A DNA stretch of 64,000 bases from JACVRN01 sp036403815 (GTDB lineage Bacteria > Acidobacteriota > Blastocatellia > Pyrinomonadales > Pyrinomonadaceae), in NCBI GenBank assembly GCA_036403815.1, contig DASWQH010000053.1, forward strand, positions 1-64,000. Direction: 5' to 3'. This document shows, piece by piece, positions 32,611-41,399 of this stretch (position 1 is the first letter of the stretch; each line of letters opens with the position of its first letter). Under the pieces are notes generated by a model. That model was not told where the DNA came from, did not search any database, and saw nothing but the letters and a program-made list of their open reading frames with translations. The position numbers were made by a program, and so were the translations under genes.

Positions 32611-33789
32611 ATGAAAACCTTGAGAGTCGTCCTTCTGCTTGTACTGGCCTCTTGCTTTCTACAAATAAACGCGGGCGCGCAACAGGCTAAGCAGGCCGCG
32701 CAGGCTCCTACAGGACTTGCTCTGGAAATCACCTACTTTAAGGGAAACCGTCCGGCCTATCAGACTGTGCCGAATACCGCATGGTATGCGAGCTTTCGCC
32801 GGATTGAAGGATGGAAACCCGCGGGCGATGCCTTGCCAGTGCAGGCCGTCAACATCGCTTCGAGGATGGAAGGCACAGCCGTGCGTGTAGTTGTCTCCCT
32901 TCACCTTGGCAAGAAGTTATTCGAGAAGCAGGAAGGAGTCGGAAGCTATCTCTTGCAGGAGAATGAGAGATTGACCGTCAACGACATGACCACCTACGGG
33001 CTTGAGCCTTTTGAAGTGGCCGTGCTGCGTGTTGAGCGTAAGAGCGCTTCCGTGCCAGCGGTGACAAGTAATGCGCCCTCCGTAGAGGTGACTGATGTTC
33101 AAGCGGTTGACTCTACGTTTCCCATGTTCAAGCTCACGCTGCGGAATACTTCCAGTAAGAACATCAGCGCTCTTTTCTTAGAGATGTTTGCCGGTGGCCG
33201 CCTGCGCACCTCTGCCATGCCGCATAACCAGGACGCAGCGCCTTTGATAGTTGCCGGGGAGACTTTTGAGTTGAAGCGGGAATTGAATAAAGATGCGCGA
33301 CAATCAGGTGGAGGCTTCGCGCCCGAAACGGCTCCGAATCAAACGCTCGTCATCAAGACAGCGGTCTTCGACGACGGCACGTACGAAGGAGACGCGAAAT
33401 CCGCAGCACAATACAGGGCCTTCGCTCTGGGCAACCGCACACAGCTTGCACAGCTCGTCGCCCGCTACAATCAGGCTCTTCAATCCACGGAGTCGGACGT
33501 GAGGCTTGCTCTGGAGAGCCTGCGGGAACAGGTCAATGCGCTCGGCACCGAAGCAGACCCGCTCGTCCTCAATAAGCTGTTGAGCGATTTCAACGGCGTC
33601 GTCGATAGAGCTTTCTTGAAAGACGTAGTTGAAGCCGTCATGTTCGAATTAAAGAAGGATGCCCTCAAAGTGATTGACCGGTTCAGAGTAAAGCAGGACG
33701 CCGGAGAGGATAAAGAGGGTCTACGAGCGTGGCTGATTACCAACCGCGACAGGTATCAGAAATGGCATGGCTACCTGAAAAAGCTTTAA
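32611..33789 (+). CDS. Secreted protein of unknown function (393 aa)
   Basis: An exported protein with a signal peptide (VVLLLVLASCFLQINAGAQQ, cleavage near residue 24). The N-terminal half is beta-rich (ITYFKGNRPAYQTVPNTAW ... VAVLRVERK). A strand-rich segment around residues 155-235 resembles an Ig-like fold, and the C-terminal about 120 residues are helical and charged. The ATG at 32611 follows AAGG at 6-9 bp. I do not recognise a named family; similar exported proteins are common in Acidobacteriota. It is followed by a nested palindromic repeat. Confidence 0.8.
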   Translation: MKTLRVVLLLVLASCFLQINAGAQQAKQAAQAPTGLALEITYFKGNRPAYQTVPNTAWYASFRRIEGWKPAGDALPVQAVNIASRMEGTAVRVVVSLHLGKKLFEKQEGVGSYLLQENERLTVNDMTTYGLEPFEVAVLRVERKSASVPAVTSNAPSVEVTDVQAVDSTFPMFKLTLRNTSSKNISALFLEMFAGGRLRTSAMPHNQDAAPLIVAGETFELKRELNKDARQSGGGFAPETAPNQTLVIKTAVFDDGTYEGDAKSAAQYRAFALGNRTQLAQLVARYNQALQSTESDVRLALESLREQVNALGTEADPLVLNKLLSDFNGVVDRAFLKDVVEAVMFELKKDALKVIDRFRVKQDAGEDKEGLRAWLITNRDRYQKWHGYLKKL

Positions 33790-33870
33790 TAGGAAATCAA
33801 CAGCGCAGAGAACGTCCTTCTCTAAACTAACGTGAAGCGCGACATAAACCACGCGCGCAGTTGCATCTTC

Positions 33871-34077
33871 AGCCCCTGAAAGGGGCGATAGAATGTAGCC
33901 CACGGCGCTGGGCCTTGGGAACTGATACGGGAAAGAAGTTAAAGCCCCTGAAGGGGGCGAAAGATTCTCAACGCAGAATTTCTTTCGCCCCTTTCAGGGG
34001 CTTTTAGCTTTTCAATGCGGCTTGCCCCACGGCCCAGCGCCGTGGGCTACATTATTCCGCCCCTTTCAGGGGCTTGC
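33871..34077. repeat. Nested palindromic repeat, GCCCCTGAAAGGGGC type, copy 1
   Basis: The order is AGCCCCTGAAAGGGGCG hairpin, TAGCCCACGGCGCTGGGC, a second GCCCCTGAAGGGGGCGAAAG, then the same three units inverted. Each unit is itself a hairpin and the whole about 207 bp is a larger inverted repeat. This explains the 353-bp spacer between the secreted protein and the EamA gene. Confidence 0.88.
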
Positions 34078-34142
34078 GAAGCACGCCATTCTCTTATGTC
34101 GCTCCTCACGTTTAACCCAAATCGAAATTTACTCCAGAGTTT

Positions 34143-35042
34143 TCAAGGCAGGTTAATAGCACGAGCGCGTCGTGCGCCAAGAATTGTGTGCGCTACGACC
34201 GCCGAGATGATGATTGCGCCCCCTATGATTGCCCATTTGGACGGGCGCTCGCCTAAGAATAGAAAGACCCAGACGGGATTGAGCACAGGCTCTATGTAAC
34301 CTACGATTCCTGCATCCAGAGAGCGTACGCCGCGCGCCATCCCCAGCGTAAAGAAAGTGTAAGCTACGCCTATCTGAATCACGCCCAAGTAAGCGACGCT
34401 CACGCCGTCCTGCCATGAAAATTTCGATAGAGCCGCCAGCCCTGCGGGCGCTGTGATTAAAACCAGCAGCAGGTTTCCGTAGATGACGGATGATGCGCGG
34501 TTCACCCTTTGCGACTGCGGGTGACGCAGCAGCAGTATGTAGAAGGCGAAGCAGACGCCGGAAGCGAGCGCCGCGATGTTTCCTTCCACGTCCTGAGGCC
34601 GAAGCTTCCCCACGAAAAAGAGCGACATCCCGGCTATGCAGGCCACGACCGTTATCAAGTCCGTAGTCCTGAACTTCTCTTTATAAAAGATAGGCTCAAG
34701 CAGCAGCACGTATATAGGCGCTGTGTATTGAAGAAAGATGGCGTTGGCGGCGGTCGTTAATTTGGTGGCGACGACGAAAAGCAGAAGCAGCGCGGCGTAG
34801 AGGATTGAAGTTAAGACGGTCAGGCGATTGAGACGGAAGCCTTCGCGGTACGTGAAGAGCGCGACCGTGATTGCTGCCAGGAGCGAGCGACCGAACGAAA
34901 GCTCGAATGCGGAAAGCTGCGTCCACTTGATGAAAAGCCCGCCCGTGCTCCACAAGAGAGCCGCCGCCACGACCAGCAGGATGGGCGCGGCCACAAAGGG
35001 ACGGCTCTTACCTTTAGACTTTTCGGGGGAACGGTCGGGCAA
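34143..35042 (-). CDS. EamA/DMT-superfamily transporter
   Basis: A 299-residue inner-membrane protein with about ten transmembrane helices in two EamA repeats (about residues 18-145 and 155-290). The first helix carries LLWSTGGLFIKW and the last ends at SAVVAHTIL. Members export amino acids, nucleosides or other metabolites; the substrate cannot be told. The gene ends close to a nested palindrome and begins 23 bp after the [2Fe-2S] protein gene on the same strand, so the two may be cotranscribed. Confidence 0.9.
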   Translation of the reverse strand: MPDRSPEKSKGKSRPFVAAPILLVVAAALLWSTGGLFIKWTQLSAFELSFGRSLLAAITVALFTYREGFRLNRLTVLTSILYAALLLLFVVATKLTTAANAIFLQYTAPIYVLLLEPIFYKEKFRTTDLITVVACIAGMSLFFVGKLRPQDVEGNIAALASGVCFAFYILLLRHPQSQRVNRASSVIYGNLLLVLITAPAGLAALSKFSWQDGVSVAYLGVIQIGVAYTFFTLGMARGVRSLDAGIVGYIEPVLNPVWVFLFLGERPSKWAIIGGAIIISAVVAHTILGARRARAINLP

Positions 35043-35065
35043 CTCTTTCAGCTCAAGCGCCTGCT

Positions 35066-36076
35066 TCAGTCTTGTGTCGCTTCTTCTTCACTACTGTCGG
35101 CGGTTGTCTTAAGACGTTTGCCGAAGAAGCCGTTCCAGGGTGGAATGACTATTGACACCGCGCCTGAAGCAGGCGTGATGCAGGAGAGACGTATGACTGG
35201 GCGCTCCTCGTCCGTGTCCAGATAACCGAACTCGCGCATCATGCGGCGCTCGCGTGTCGATACGGGCGCAAGCTTTTCCGCTCCGCCGAGCACGCCTACC
35301 CAGCACGTTCCGCACGAAGCATTACGGCATTCGACCGGAATCGGCCCTTCGATTCGTCGCGCGTCCTCTTGCTTATAATCGCGCTTGTCTGCCGCAGCCG
35401 CCCACGCCATGTCCTGCCCGTTGATGAGCTTGAAGCACGCGCCCTCTTTGTTCTCGTCAAAGGTCACAGTCCACTCTTTATCAACCGTGCGCAGGAAACC
35501 GAATAGCCCCTGACTGTCATCCTTGGCACGCGCCTTCAAGACCTGCTCCGGCGAAAGCCGTGCGTGCTTGACATCAATGTGAACGCGACCCGGTGCTTGC
35601 CTGAAGGCTTCAAGTCCGGCCTGCTCTACGGTCATGAAGGCGACCGCCGTGATGCCTGCCAGCAGAGACTCGTCCGCATTCGCCAGCCGAGCGCCCTCGC
35701 GTGCCGCATCGCGCACGGCGTCCGCCAGCTTCAATTCAGGCGAGGATTGAAACTTCGTTGCGTAATCTTCGACCGCACGCTTGGCTTCCGCCCAGAAGCG
35801 GTGGCCGTATAGAAAGGTGTGCGATGAATCAATCTGGTCTTTGAGAAGATAGTTGCCCTGTAGAAGAAACTTGTGCGCCAGCTCCTCGCGGTCTTCGGCA
35901 CGCTCAAGCGTGCGCAGCAGAACCAGCGGGTAAAAGGCGAACCAGATTTGGGTCGCAGCCCTGTCAACTTCGTGTATGTCTGGCAAGAGACTGATGAGAG
36001 CCTCAGCCCAGTCGCTTTCATCATAGTTGTGTAGAAAGGTCTCGAAAGAAGTACGAGTTTCGACCTTTGTGCTCAT
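35066..36076 (-). CDS. [2Fe-2S] ferredoxin-domain protein with novel N-terminal domain
   Basis: A 336-residue cytosolic protein. The C-terminal about 100 residues are a plant-type [2Fe-2S] domain with ligands Cys250, Cys255, Cys258 (CRNASCGTC) and Cys299 (RLSCI). The N-terminal about 200 residues are helical, rich in aromatic and charged residues, with His at 16, 35, 68, 86 and 92, and do not match a family I know. Such a fusion suggests an electron-carrier or redox-sensing role. It precedes the EamA transporter gene by 23 bp. Confidence 0.8.
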   Translation of the reverse strand: MSTKVETRTSFETFLHNYDESDWAEALISLLPDIHEVDRAATQIWFAFYPLVLLRTLERAEDREELAHKFLLQGNYLLKDQIDSSHTFLYGHRFWAEAKRAVEDYATKFQSSPELKLADAVRDAAREGARLANADESLLAGITAVAFMTVEQAGLEAFRQAPGRVHIDVKHARLSPEQVLKARAKDDSQGLFGFLRTVDKEWTVTFDENKEGACFKLINGQDMAWAAAADKRDYKQEDARRIEGPIPVECRNASCGTCWVGVLGGAEKLAPVSTRERRMMREFGYLDTDEERPVIRLSCITPASGAVSIVIPPWNGFFGKRLKTTADSSEEEATQD

Positions 36077-36191
36077 GTATACCTCTGGTTAAAGAATTCG
36101 TCGTAATCGAAATCAGACACTTTACCAGCATCCGGCCTGAGCTTCAAACCGCCAGCACACAGGGGAAAGGTGGAAAGAAGGCTAAAGCCGC

Positions 36192-36392
36192 TAGCCCTTG
36201 AAAGGGGCGAAAGGTTATAGCCCACGGCGTGAGCCGTGGGAATAGAAGATACAGAGAACATTTCAAAGCCCCTGTAAGGGGCGAAAGATTCTGCTTTCTT
36301 TCGCCCCTTACAGGGGCTTTAAACTTCGAAGGAGGCTTCTATTCCCACGGCTCACGCCGTGGGCTACAGTCTATCGCCCCTTTCAGGGGCTA
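36192..36392. repeat. Nested palindromic repeat, GCCCCTGAAAGGGGC type, copy 2
   Basis: Same architecture as copy 1: GCCCTTGAAAGGGGCG, CCCACGGCGTGAGCCGTGGG, GCCCCTGTAAGGGGCGAAAG, then the inverted order. The inner arms are perfectly complementary. It occupies the spacer between the act/cox operon end (36405) and the [2Fe-2S] gene, and could terminate the respiratory operon. Confidence 0.9.
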
Positions 36393-36404
36393 TTATTCTT
36401 CCTG

Positions 36405-36728
36405 CTACCGCGCACTCCTTGCGGCTGGCACGCCGCCGACGCCGCTTGTGCCGGGGCGCGTGAAATAGTCGGCCAACGTCAGGACAATCAGAAGCGCCAG
36501 CCAGAAGAAGCCTGCGATAACGACTATCTTCGTCAGCCGCGTGCTGTAGCGAACGTGCATGAAGTAGAGGACTACGAGCACGGCTTTGGTCACGGCGACG
36601 GCGAGCGCTATGACGACATTCATTCGACCGAAATCATAGAGGGCGACCTCATAAGTAAGTACCGTCAGCACCATGAGAGCGCCGAAGATTAGAAAGTAGA
36701 TTGTCTTTGGAACTATGTGTTCAGACAT
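36405..36728 (-). CDS. coxD: Cytochrome c oxidase subunit IV
   Basis: A 107-residue membrane protein of the CyoD/CtaF type with three transmembrane helices (IYFLIFGALMVLTVLTYEVA, MNVVIALAVAVTKAVLVVLYF, IVVIAGFFWLALLIVLTLADYF). It stabilises the haem-copper oxidase and is not catalytic. MSEHIVPKT and YFMHVRYS are typical of the family. It is the last gene of the act/cox operon, 22 bp after subunit III, and precedes the nested palindrome. Confidence 0.92.
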   Translation of the reverse strand: MSEHIVPKTIYFLIFGALMVLTVLTYEVALYDFGRMNVVIALAVAVTKAVLVVLYFMHVRYSTRLTKIVVIAGFFWLALLIVLTLADYFTRPGTSGVGGVPAARSAR

Positions 36729-36750
36729 GATTCACTCGCTCGCTCCCACT

Positions 36751-37533
36751 TTAGTGTCCTCCGCCCTGATGCGCGCCGAGCAGGTAAAGGAGCGGGAAAA
36801 GAAATATCCAGACGATGTCCACGAAGTGCCAGTAAAGCCCCCCCAGCTCGACCGGCGCATGGTATGCTGGCGAATATTTGCCTCGCCATGCCTGAAACGT
36901 CAGAACAATCAGCATCCCCAGACCTATAATCATGTGCAGAGCGTGGAGTCCCGTCATGGCGAAGTAGATGAAGAAGAACATCTCGACACTACCTACGAAA
37001 TTCGGATCGGGCTTAACTTCCTGACCCGTCGGGACAGCCTGCGGATTTCTAGCCTCGCCCGCTGCCCCTCCATGTTCCTCTTCCCACTTGAATGGATTGT
37101 TCGGAAAGAGCCTTCCGGGAATCTCGTGCTTCACATACTTGTCGTTGTACTCGAAGGCTTTGACGACTAGAAAGGTCGTGCCTAGAATCATCGTCAGGAT
37201 GAGCATGATGACGATCATCTTGCGCTTGCCTATTTGCGAGAAGTAGACAGCGAGCGCCATTGTCAGACTGCTGCAAATCAGCACAATCGTGTTAGCGAAA
37301 CCCATCGTCACGTTGAGCCGGTTGCTGGCGGCGGCGAATGCTTCCGCGTTATAAGTGCGATAAAGGATATAGGCCATGAACATCCCGCCGAAGAACATGA
37401 TTTCGGTGACGAGAAAGACCCACATGCCCAGAGTCCCGGCCTCGCGCTGCTGCTCCATGTTCTCGAAGTGATGCTGCAACGCCGCGTGAGCCGATGCCGG
37501 ATGCTCCATCGTTGTATGCACTGCTTCAGCCAA
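36751..37533 (-). CDS. coxC: Cytochrome c oxidase subunit III
   Basis: A 260-residue membrane subunit of the caa3 oxidase, without redox centres. Family features are LGMWVFLVTEIMFFGGMF near the N-terminus, TGLHALHMIIGL and the terminal YWHFVDIVWIFLFPLLYL. It carries an unusual hydrophilic insert of about 50 residues (NDKYVKHEIPGRLF ... GQEVKPDPNFVGS). The start is probably TTG at 37533, because GGGGAGAAG lies just upstream. The longer open frame to 37608 only reads a heptad repeat. Confidence 0.93.
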   Translation of the reverse strand: MAEAVHTTMEHPASAHAALQHHFENMEQQREAGTLGMWVFLVTEIMFFGGMFMAYILYRTYNAEAFAAASNRLNVTMGFANTIVLICSSLTMALAVYFSQIGKRKMIVIMLILTMILGTTFLVVKAFEYNDKYVKHEIPGRLFPNNPFKWEEEHGGAAGEARNPQAVPTGQEVKPDPNFVGSVEMFFFIYFAMTGLHALHMIIGLGMLIVLTFQAWRGKYSPAYHAPVELGGLYWHFVDIVWIFLFPLLYLLGAHQGGGH

Positions 37534-37553
37534 TTTTCTTCTCCCCTTAAAAA

Positions 37554-37625
37554 CAGTGATGAGTGACGAGTGACAAGTGACGAGCAAGAAAATCTTGTCA
37601 CTCGTCACTTATCACTTGTCACTGC
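37554..37625. repeat. Heptad-arm inverted repeat, GTGACAA family, copy 3
   Basis: Left arm 37554-37584 and right arm 37596-37624, with a loop of about 12 bp. It lies inside the respiratory operon between coxA and coxC, so it is transcribed and should fold into an intercistronic hairpin. Confidence 0.9.
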
Positions 37626-37629
37626 ACTT

Positions 37630-39297
37630 TTAGTCCACAGGTAAAATCTTGTTCACAACTACTTTCTCGTCTCTGGGTCTGTACTCGTATGGCTCCCAGG
37701 TGACGATGGGCGTCTCTTCAAAGTTCTCTGTCGGCGGAGGACTGCTGGTCTGCCATTCAAGGCCGGTTGCGCCCCACGGATTCGGCGGCGCATATTTGCC
37801 GTAGCGCATAGACCAGATGAGATACGTCATAGGCAGCAGGTATCCTATGCCGAGGATAGAAGCGCCCGCCGTGCTCATGACGTTCAAGACCTGCCAGATA
37901 GGATCGTCCGGGTACGCAGCATAGCGGCGCGGCATCCCCATATAGCCGACTATGAACTGCGGAAAGAAGGTCAGGTTAAAACCGACGAAGATAATCAGCG
38001 CGCCCAGTTTCGCCCACCCTTCCGGGTACATGCGACCCGTTATCTTAGGCCACCAGTAATGAATGCCGCCCATGTAGGCCATCACAGTTCCGCCGACCAT
38101 AATGTAGTGGAAGTGCGCGACGACGAAGTAGGTGTCATGCACGTGAACGTCAAGGCCGATGGCCGCAAGGAAAAGCCCCGTCGTTCCGCCAATCAGGAAG
38201 AATCCTATGAAGCCCAGCGCATAAAGCATCGGCGTATCATAAGAGATAGAGCCTTTGTAAAGCGTCGCCGTCCAGTTGAAGACCTTGATGGCCGATGGAA
38301 TCGCCACGAAGTAAGACATGAACGAGAAGACAAGCGAGCCGTAGATACTCTGGCCGCTCACGAACATGTGGTGTCCCCAGACCAGAAAGCCGTAGATGGC
38401 TATGCCTAAGGAAGCGAAGGCCACGAACTTGTAGCCGAAGATATTCTTTCGTGAAAAGGCCGCGATCAATTCCGAGATAACGCCCATCCCCGGAAGCACC
38501 ATGATGTAAACGGCAGGGTGCGAGTAGAACCAGAAAAGGTGCTGGAAGAGAATCGGGTCGCCGCCCAGCGCCGGATCAAAGATGCCTACGTGAAAGATGC
38601 GCTCAAGCCCTACGAGCAGAATCGTGACGGCTATGACCGGCGTGCCCAACACCATGATGAGGCTCGTCGCATAGTGTGCCCAGACGAAAAGCGGCATGCG
38701 ATACCAGGTCATCCCGGGCGCACGCATAGTGTGAATCGTGACGATGAAATTCAAACCCGTCAGGATTGAAGAAAAGCCCGTGATGAAGATGCCGACCGCC
38801 GCCGCCATCACATATGTGTTCGAATATGTCGAGCTGTAAGGCGTGTAAAATGTCCAGCCAGTGTCAACCCCTCCGGCTATGACGGCATAGAGAATGAAGA
38901 TGCCGCCGACGACCAGGATATACCAGCTCAAAAGATTGATTTTCGGAAAAGCCAGGTCTTTAGCCCCGATCATAATCGGGATGAGAAAGTTTCCAAGGGT
39001 TGCGGGGATGCTCGGAATCAGGAAAAGAAAGACCATGATGATGCCGTGCATCGTGAAAAATTTATTATAGGTCTCCGGCTGAACCATGTCGCTGGCCGGT
39101 GTCAGAAGCTCCAACCGGATCATGACCGCAAACGCGCCGCCCAGAAAGAAGAAGGCCGTGATGGTCATCAGATACAGCAGGCCAATGCGCTTGTGGTCTT
39201 TGGTCAGGAGCCATGACTTAATCGAGTAAGCGCGGTTGATATAGTTGTCTTTTGGCGGTACGACCAATGGGTCGTCTATTCTTGCTGCGTCTATCAT
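37630..39297 (-). CDS. coxA: Cytochrome c oxidase subunit I (A2-type caa3)
   Basis: The catalytic subunit of 555 residues with 12 predicted helices, reducing O2 to water and pumping protons. Haem a and a3/CuB ligands are in TMHGIIMVF, SHPAVYI, WGHHMFVSG and DTYFVVAHFHY. Helix VI reads YSHPAVYI instead of GHPEVYI: the usual Glu is absent and the Tyr-Ser pair marks the A2 subfamily, as in the Rhodothermus caa3 oxidase that works with alternative complex III. It overlaps coxB by 4 bp (ATGA). Confidence 0.97.
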   Translation of the reverse strand: MIDAARIDDPLVVPPKDNYINRAYSIKSWLLTKDHKRIGLLYLMTITAFFFLGGAFAVMIRLELLTPASDMVQPETYNKFFTMHGIIMVFLFLIPSIPATLGNFLIPIMIGAKDLAFPKINLLSWYILVVGGIFILYAVIAGGVDTGWTFYTPYSSTYSNTYVMAAAVGIFITGFSSILTGLNFIVTIHTMRAPGMTWYRMPLFVWAHYATSLIMVLGTPVIAVTILLVGLERIFHVGIFDPALGGDPILFQHLFWFYSHPAVYIMVLPGMGVISELIAAFSRKNIFGYKFVAFASLGIAIYGFLVWGHHMFVSGQSIYGSLVFSFMSYFVAIPSAIKVFNWTATLYKGSISYDTPMLYALGFIGFFLIGGTTGLFLAAIGLDVHVHDTYFVVAHFHYIMVGGTVMAYMGGIHYWWPKITGRMYPEGWAKLGALIIFVGFNLTFFPQFIVGYMGMPRRYAAYPDDPIWQVLNVMSTAGASILGIGYLLPMTYLIWSMRYGKYAPPNPWGATGLEWQTSSPPPTENFEETPIVTWEPYEYRPRDEKVVVNKILPVD

Positions 39298-40418
39298 TGC
39301 TGTCTGTTCCCCTGTCGGGCCGGTGTTCCTGTTCTATTCGCTGCTCCAGCGCCGCTCGCGTTCGTGTTCGGCGCTCCTCCACGATTCGCGTTCGAGGCAG
39401 TCGTAGGCACACTGGTCGGACGCTGATTGCTCTGTTGAGGAGTACTGATTGTGCCCTGTTGCTGCTGCTCACCCGGCGCTCCGAGCGATTTGATATAAGC
39501 TATTAATTGCAGAAGCTGCTCTTCGCTGACCTGTCCCTGAAAAGTCGGCATGATGGGTTCAAAGCCTGCGACCGTCTTGGCGCGCGGGTTTAAGATTGAC
39601 TCTCTCAAGTACGCTTCATCGGCTATAAGAGTCTGCCCGCCCTGAAGCTGTACGCTCTTGCCGAAGAGACCGTCCAGAACAGGCCCGCGTCCCTGCGCGT
39701 CCGAGCGATGGCAGGTATTGCAGGCCAAGTCCTGAAAGAGCTTCTGGCCTTGAGAAGCCAAAGAGCCTTCGGCATTGCCGCCCGAAAGCCACGCCTCGTA
39801 TTCCGAAGGCTCCATCACATAGATTGTGCCGATCATCCCGGAATGGTTCGTCCCGCAGTATTCAGCGCAGAAGAGATGATACTTGCCGGGCTTCGTCGCC
39901 TTGAACCACAGGGTCGTGTAGCGTCCCGGCACAACGTCCTGCTTGATGCGAAAGTCAGGAATATAAAAGCTGTGAATCACGTCCTCGGTCGTCATCGTCA
40001 AGCGGATGCTGGTGTTGACCGGCACATGCAGCTCGTTAATCTCGCGGTTGCCTTCCGGGTGCTGAATCTTCCACATCCACTGTTTGCCGACGACGTAGAT
40101 GTCCATAGTGTCGCGTGGGGGGCGCGCCATAGTGAAATAGACGTACGCGCCCCCTAAGAACATCACCATAGCGATGCCTAAAGGCACTATCGTCCAGGTA
40201 AGCTCCAGCTTGGTCGAGCCTTCTATGGGACGGGGCATTTCATCCGGCGAGCGACGGCGATACTTGATGAAGAAGTAGAAGATAACTGCAACGATGAGGA
40301 CGGAGAAAAAAACGCTGACGGCTGTGATAAAGAAGAAGAGCGCATCAACGCCTCCGGCAACTGTCGAACCTTGATCCGGGAAGAGCGGAAAATCACGTAA
40401 TAGGAATAATGCGTTCAC
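39294..40418 (-). CDS. coxB: Cytochrome c oxidase subunit II with fused cytochrome c
   Basis: A 374-residue subunit. Two N-terminal helices are followed by a periplasmic cupredoxin domain with the CuA site (CAEYCGTNHSGM) and then a class I cytochrome c domain with CNTCH and an axial Met in the PIMPTF stretch. The cytochrome domain defines a caa3-type enzyme. The last about 50 residues are Gln/Thr/Asn/Ala-rich, like the linker in ActB. It overlaps coxA by 4 bp and follows sco by 9 bp. Confidence 0.96.
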   Translation of the reverse strand: MNALFLLRDFPLFPDQGSTVAGGVDALFFFITAVSVFFSVLIVAVIFYFFIKYRRRSPDEMPRPIEGSTKLELTWTIVPLGIAMVMFLGGAYVYFTMARPPRDTMDIYVVGKQWMWKIQHPEGNREINELHVPVNTSIRLTMTTEDVIHSFYIPDFRIKQDVVPGRYTTLWFKATKPGKYHLFCAEYCGTNHSGMIGTIYVMEPSEYEAWLSGGNAEGSLASQGQKLFQDLACNTCHRSDAQGRGPVLDGLFGKSVQLQGGQTLIADEAYLRESILNPRAKTVAGFEPIMPTFQGQVSEEQLLQLIAYIKSLGAPGEQQQQGTISTPQQSNQRPTSVPTTASNANRGGAPNTNASGAGAANRTGTPARQGNRQQ

Positions 40419-40427
40419 TGTAAAAAC

Positions 40428-41399
40428 TTATGCCTCCCTCAGAGCTTCTACCTCACGCCGCCCCGCCTCGCGGCGCTTCATCAAGAAGATTAGTAGAGCC
40501 AGACCGAAGAAGGTGGCGAAGCCCGTAACGCGCAGTGCGTTCATGATGACAAAGCCGTATTTCCCGGTCTGCGGGTCGTAATGAAAACAGTATAGAAGAA
40601 TCTGATCCACGGGCGAGCCGATCTTATTATTAGAAGCTTCGACGAGTCCTAGCTGCATGTCCCTTGGCGCGTACTCTATGCCGTAGAAGTAGCGCGACAG
40701 CTTTCCCTCTGGCGTCAGAATCATGATGCCCGAAGCGTGCGCGAACTGTTTGGTCTCTTCATCCCACACGAAATGAAATCCAACCGCGTCCGCCAGAGCC
40801 GTAATCGAAGCCTCGTCGCCCGTTAAGAAATGCCAGCCCGCGCTCGCTCCTTCCCGGCCATAGCGCACCATGTAGCCCTCTTTTTTCTGTCGTGCCAGCT
40901 CAGGCTTTTCGCGCGGGTCGAAGCTGACCGTGACCACTTCAAAATCTCTGCCCACGTCGAACTTCAAAGCCTTGAGGCTTCCCGTTAATCCGTTCAGCAC
41001 CTGCGTGCAGAGCATAGGGCAATCGTAATAAACCAGCGACAAGATGACCGGCTTCTTGCCGAAATACTGGCCGAGCCGAACCGCTTGTCCGTACTCGTCC
41101 GTGAAAACTAAGTCGAGCGGCACCTGGCTGTTGAGCTTCTGGTCGATGCCTACCTGTCGAAGCGGCGCAGGCAGATTGCCTTTGGGCGCGCTCGCGGGCT
41201 GTACTATCTTCGGCTCAGAGTTCTTCGGGAGCGGGTCTGGCGAAAGCGCGCCTTGCCCTCTTCCAATCGTGCAGAAAATAAGTGAGCAGAGAGCAATAAG
41301 CAGTGAGCAGAGCACAACGCTTCGCGCGTGCGCTCTTGCTGCTGCCTGCGTCCCTTTCCTTTCAGGTCTGTTCGTAACTGGTACTGCTTCAGCTTTCAT
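40428..41399 (-). CDS. SCO1/SenC family copper chaperone
   Basis: A 323-residue membrane-bound thioredoxin-fold protein that delivers copper to the CuA site of subunit II. The copper motif is YDCPMLC, with a partner His expected near QFAHASGIM. An N-terminal signal anchor (VVLCSLLIALCSLIFCTIG) and a second C-terminal helix (VTGFATFFGLALLIFLM) are present, the latter being common in Sco proteins of ACIII operons. It overlaps the upstream 198-aa gene by 4 bp. Confidence 0.93.
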   Translation of the reverse strand: MKAEAVPVTNRPERKGTQAAARAHARSVVLCSLLIALCSLIFCTIGRGQGALSPDPLPKNSEPKIVQPASAPKGNLPAPLRQVGIDQKLNSQVPLDLVFTDEYGQAVRLGQYFGKKPVILSLVYYDCPMLCTQVLNGLTGSLKALKFDVGRDFEVVTVSFDPREKPELARQKKEGYMVRYGREGASAGWHFLTGDEASITALADAVGFHFVWDEETKQFAHASGIMILTPEGKLSRYFYGIEYAPRDMQLGLVEASNNKIGSPVDQILLYCFHYDPQTGKYGFVIMNALRVTGFATFFGLALLIFLMKRREAGRREVEALREA

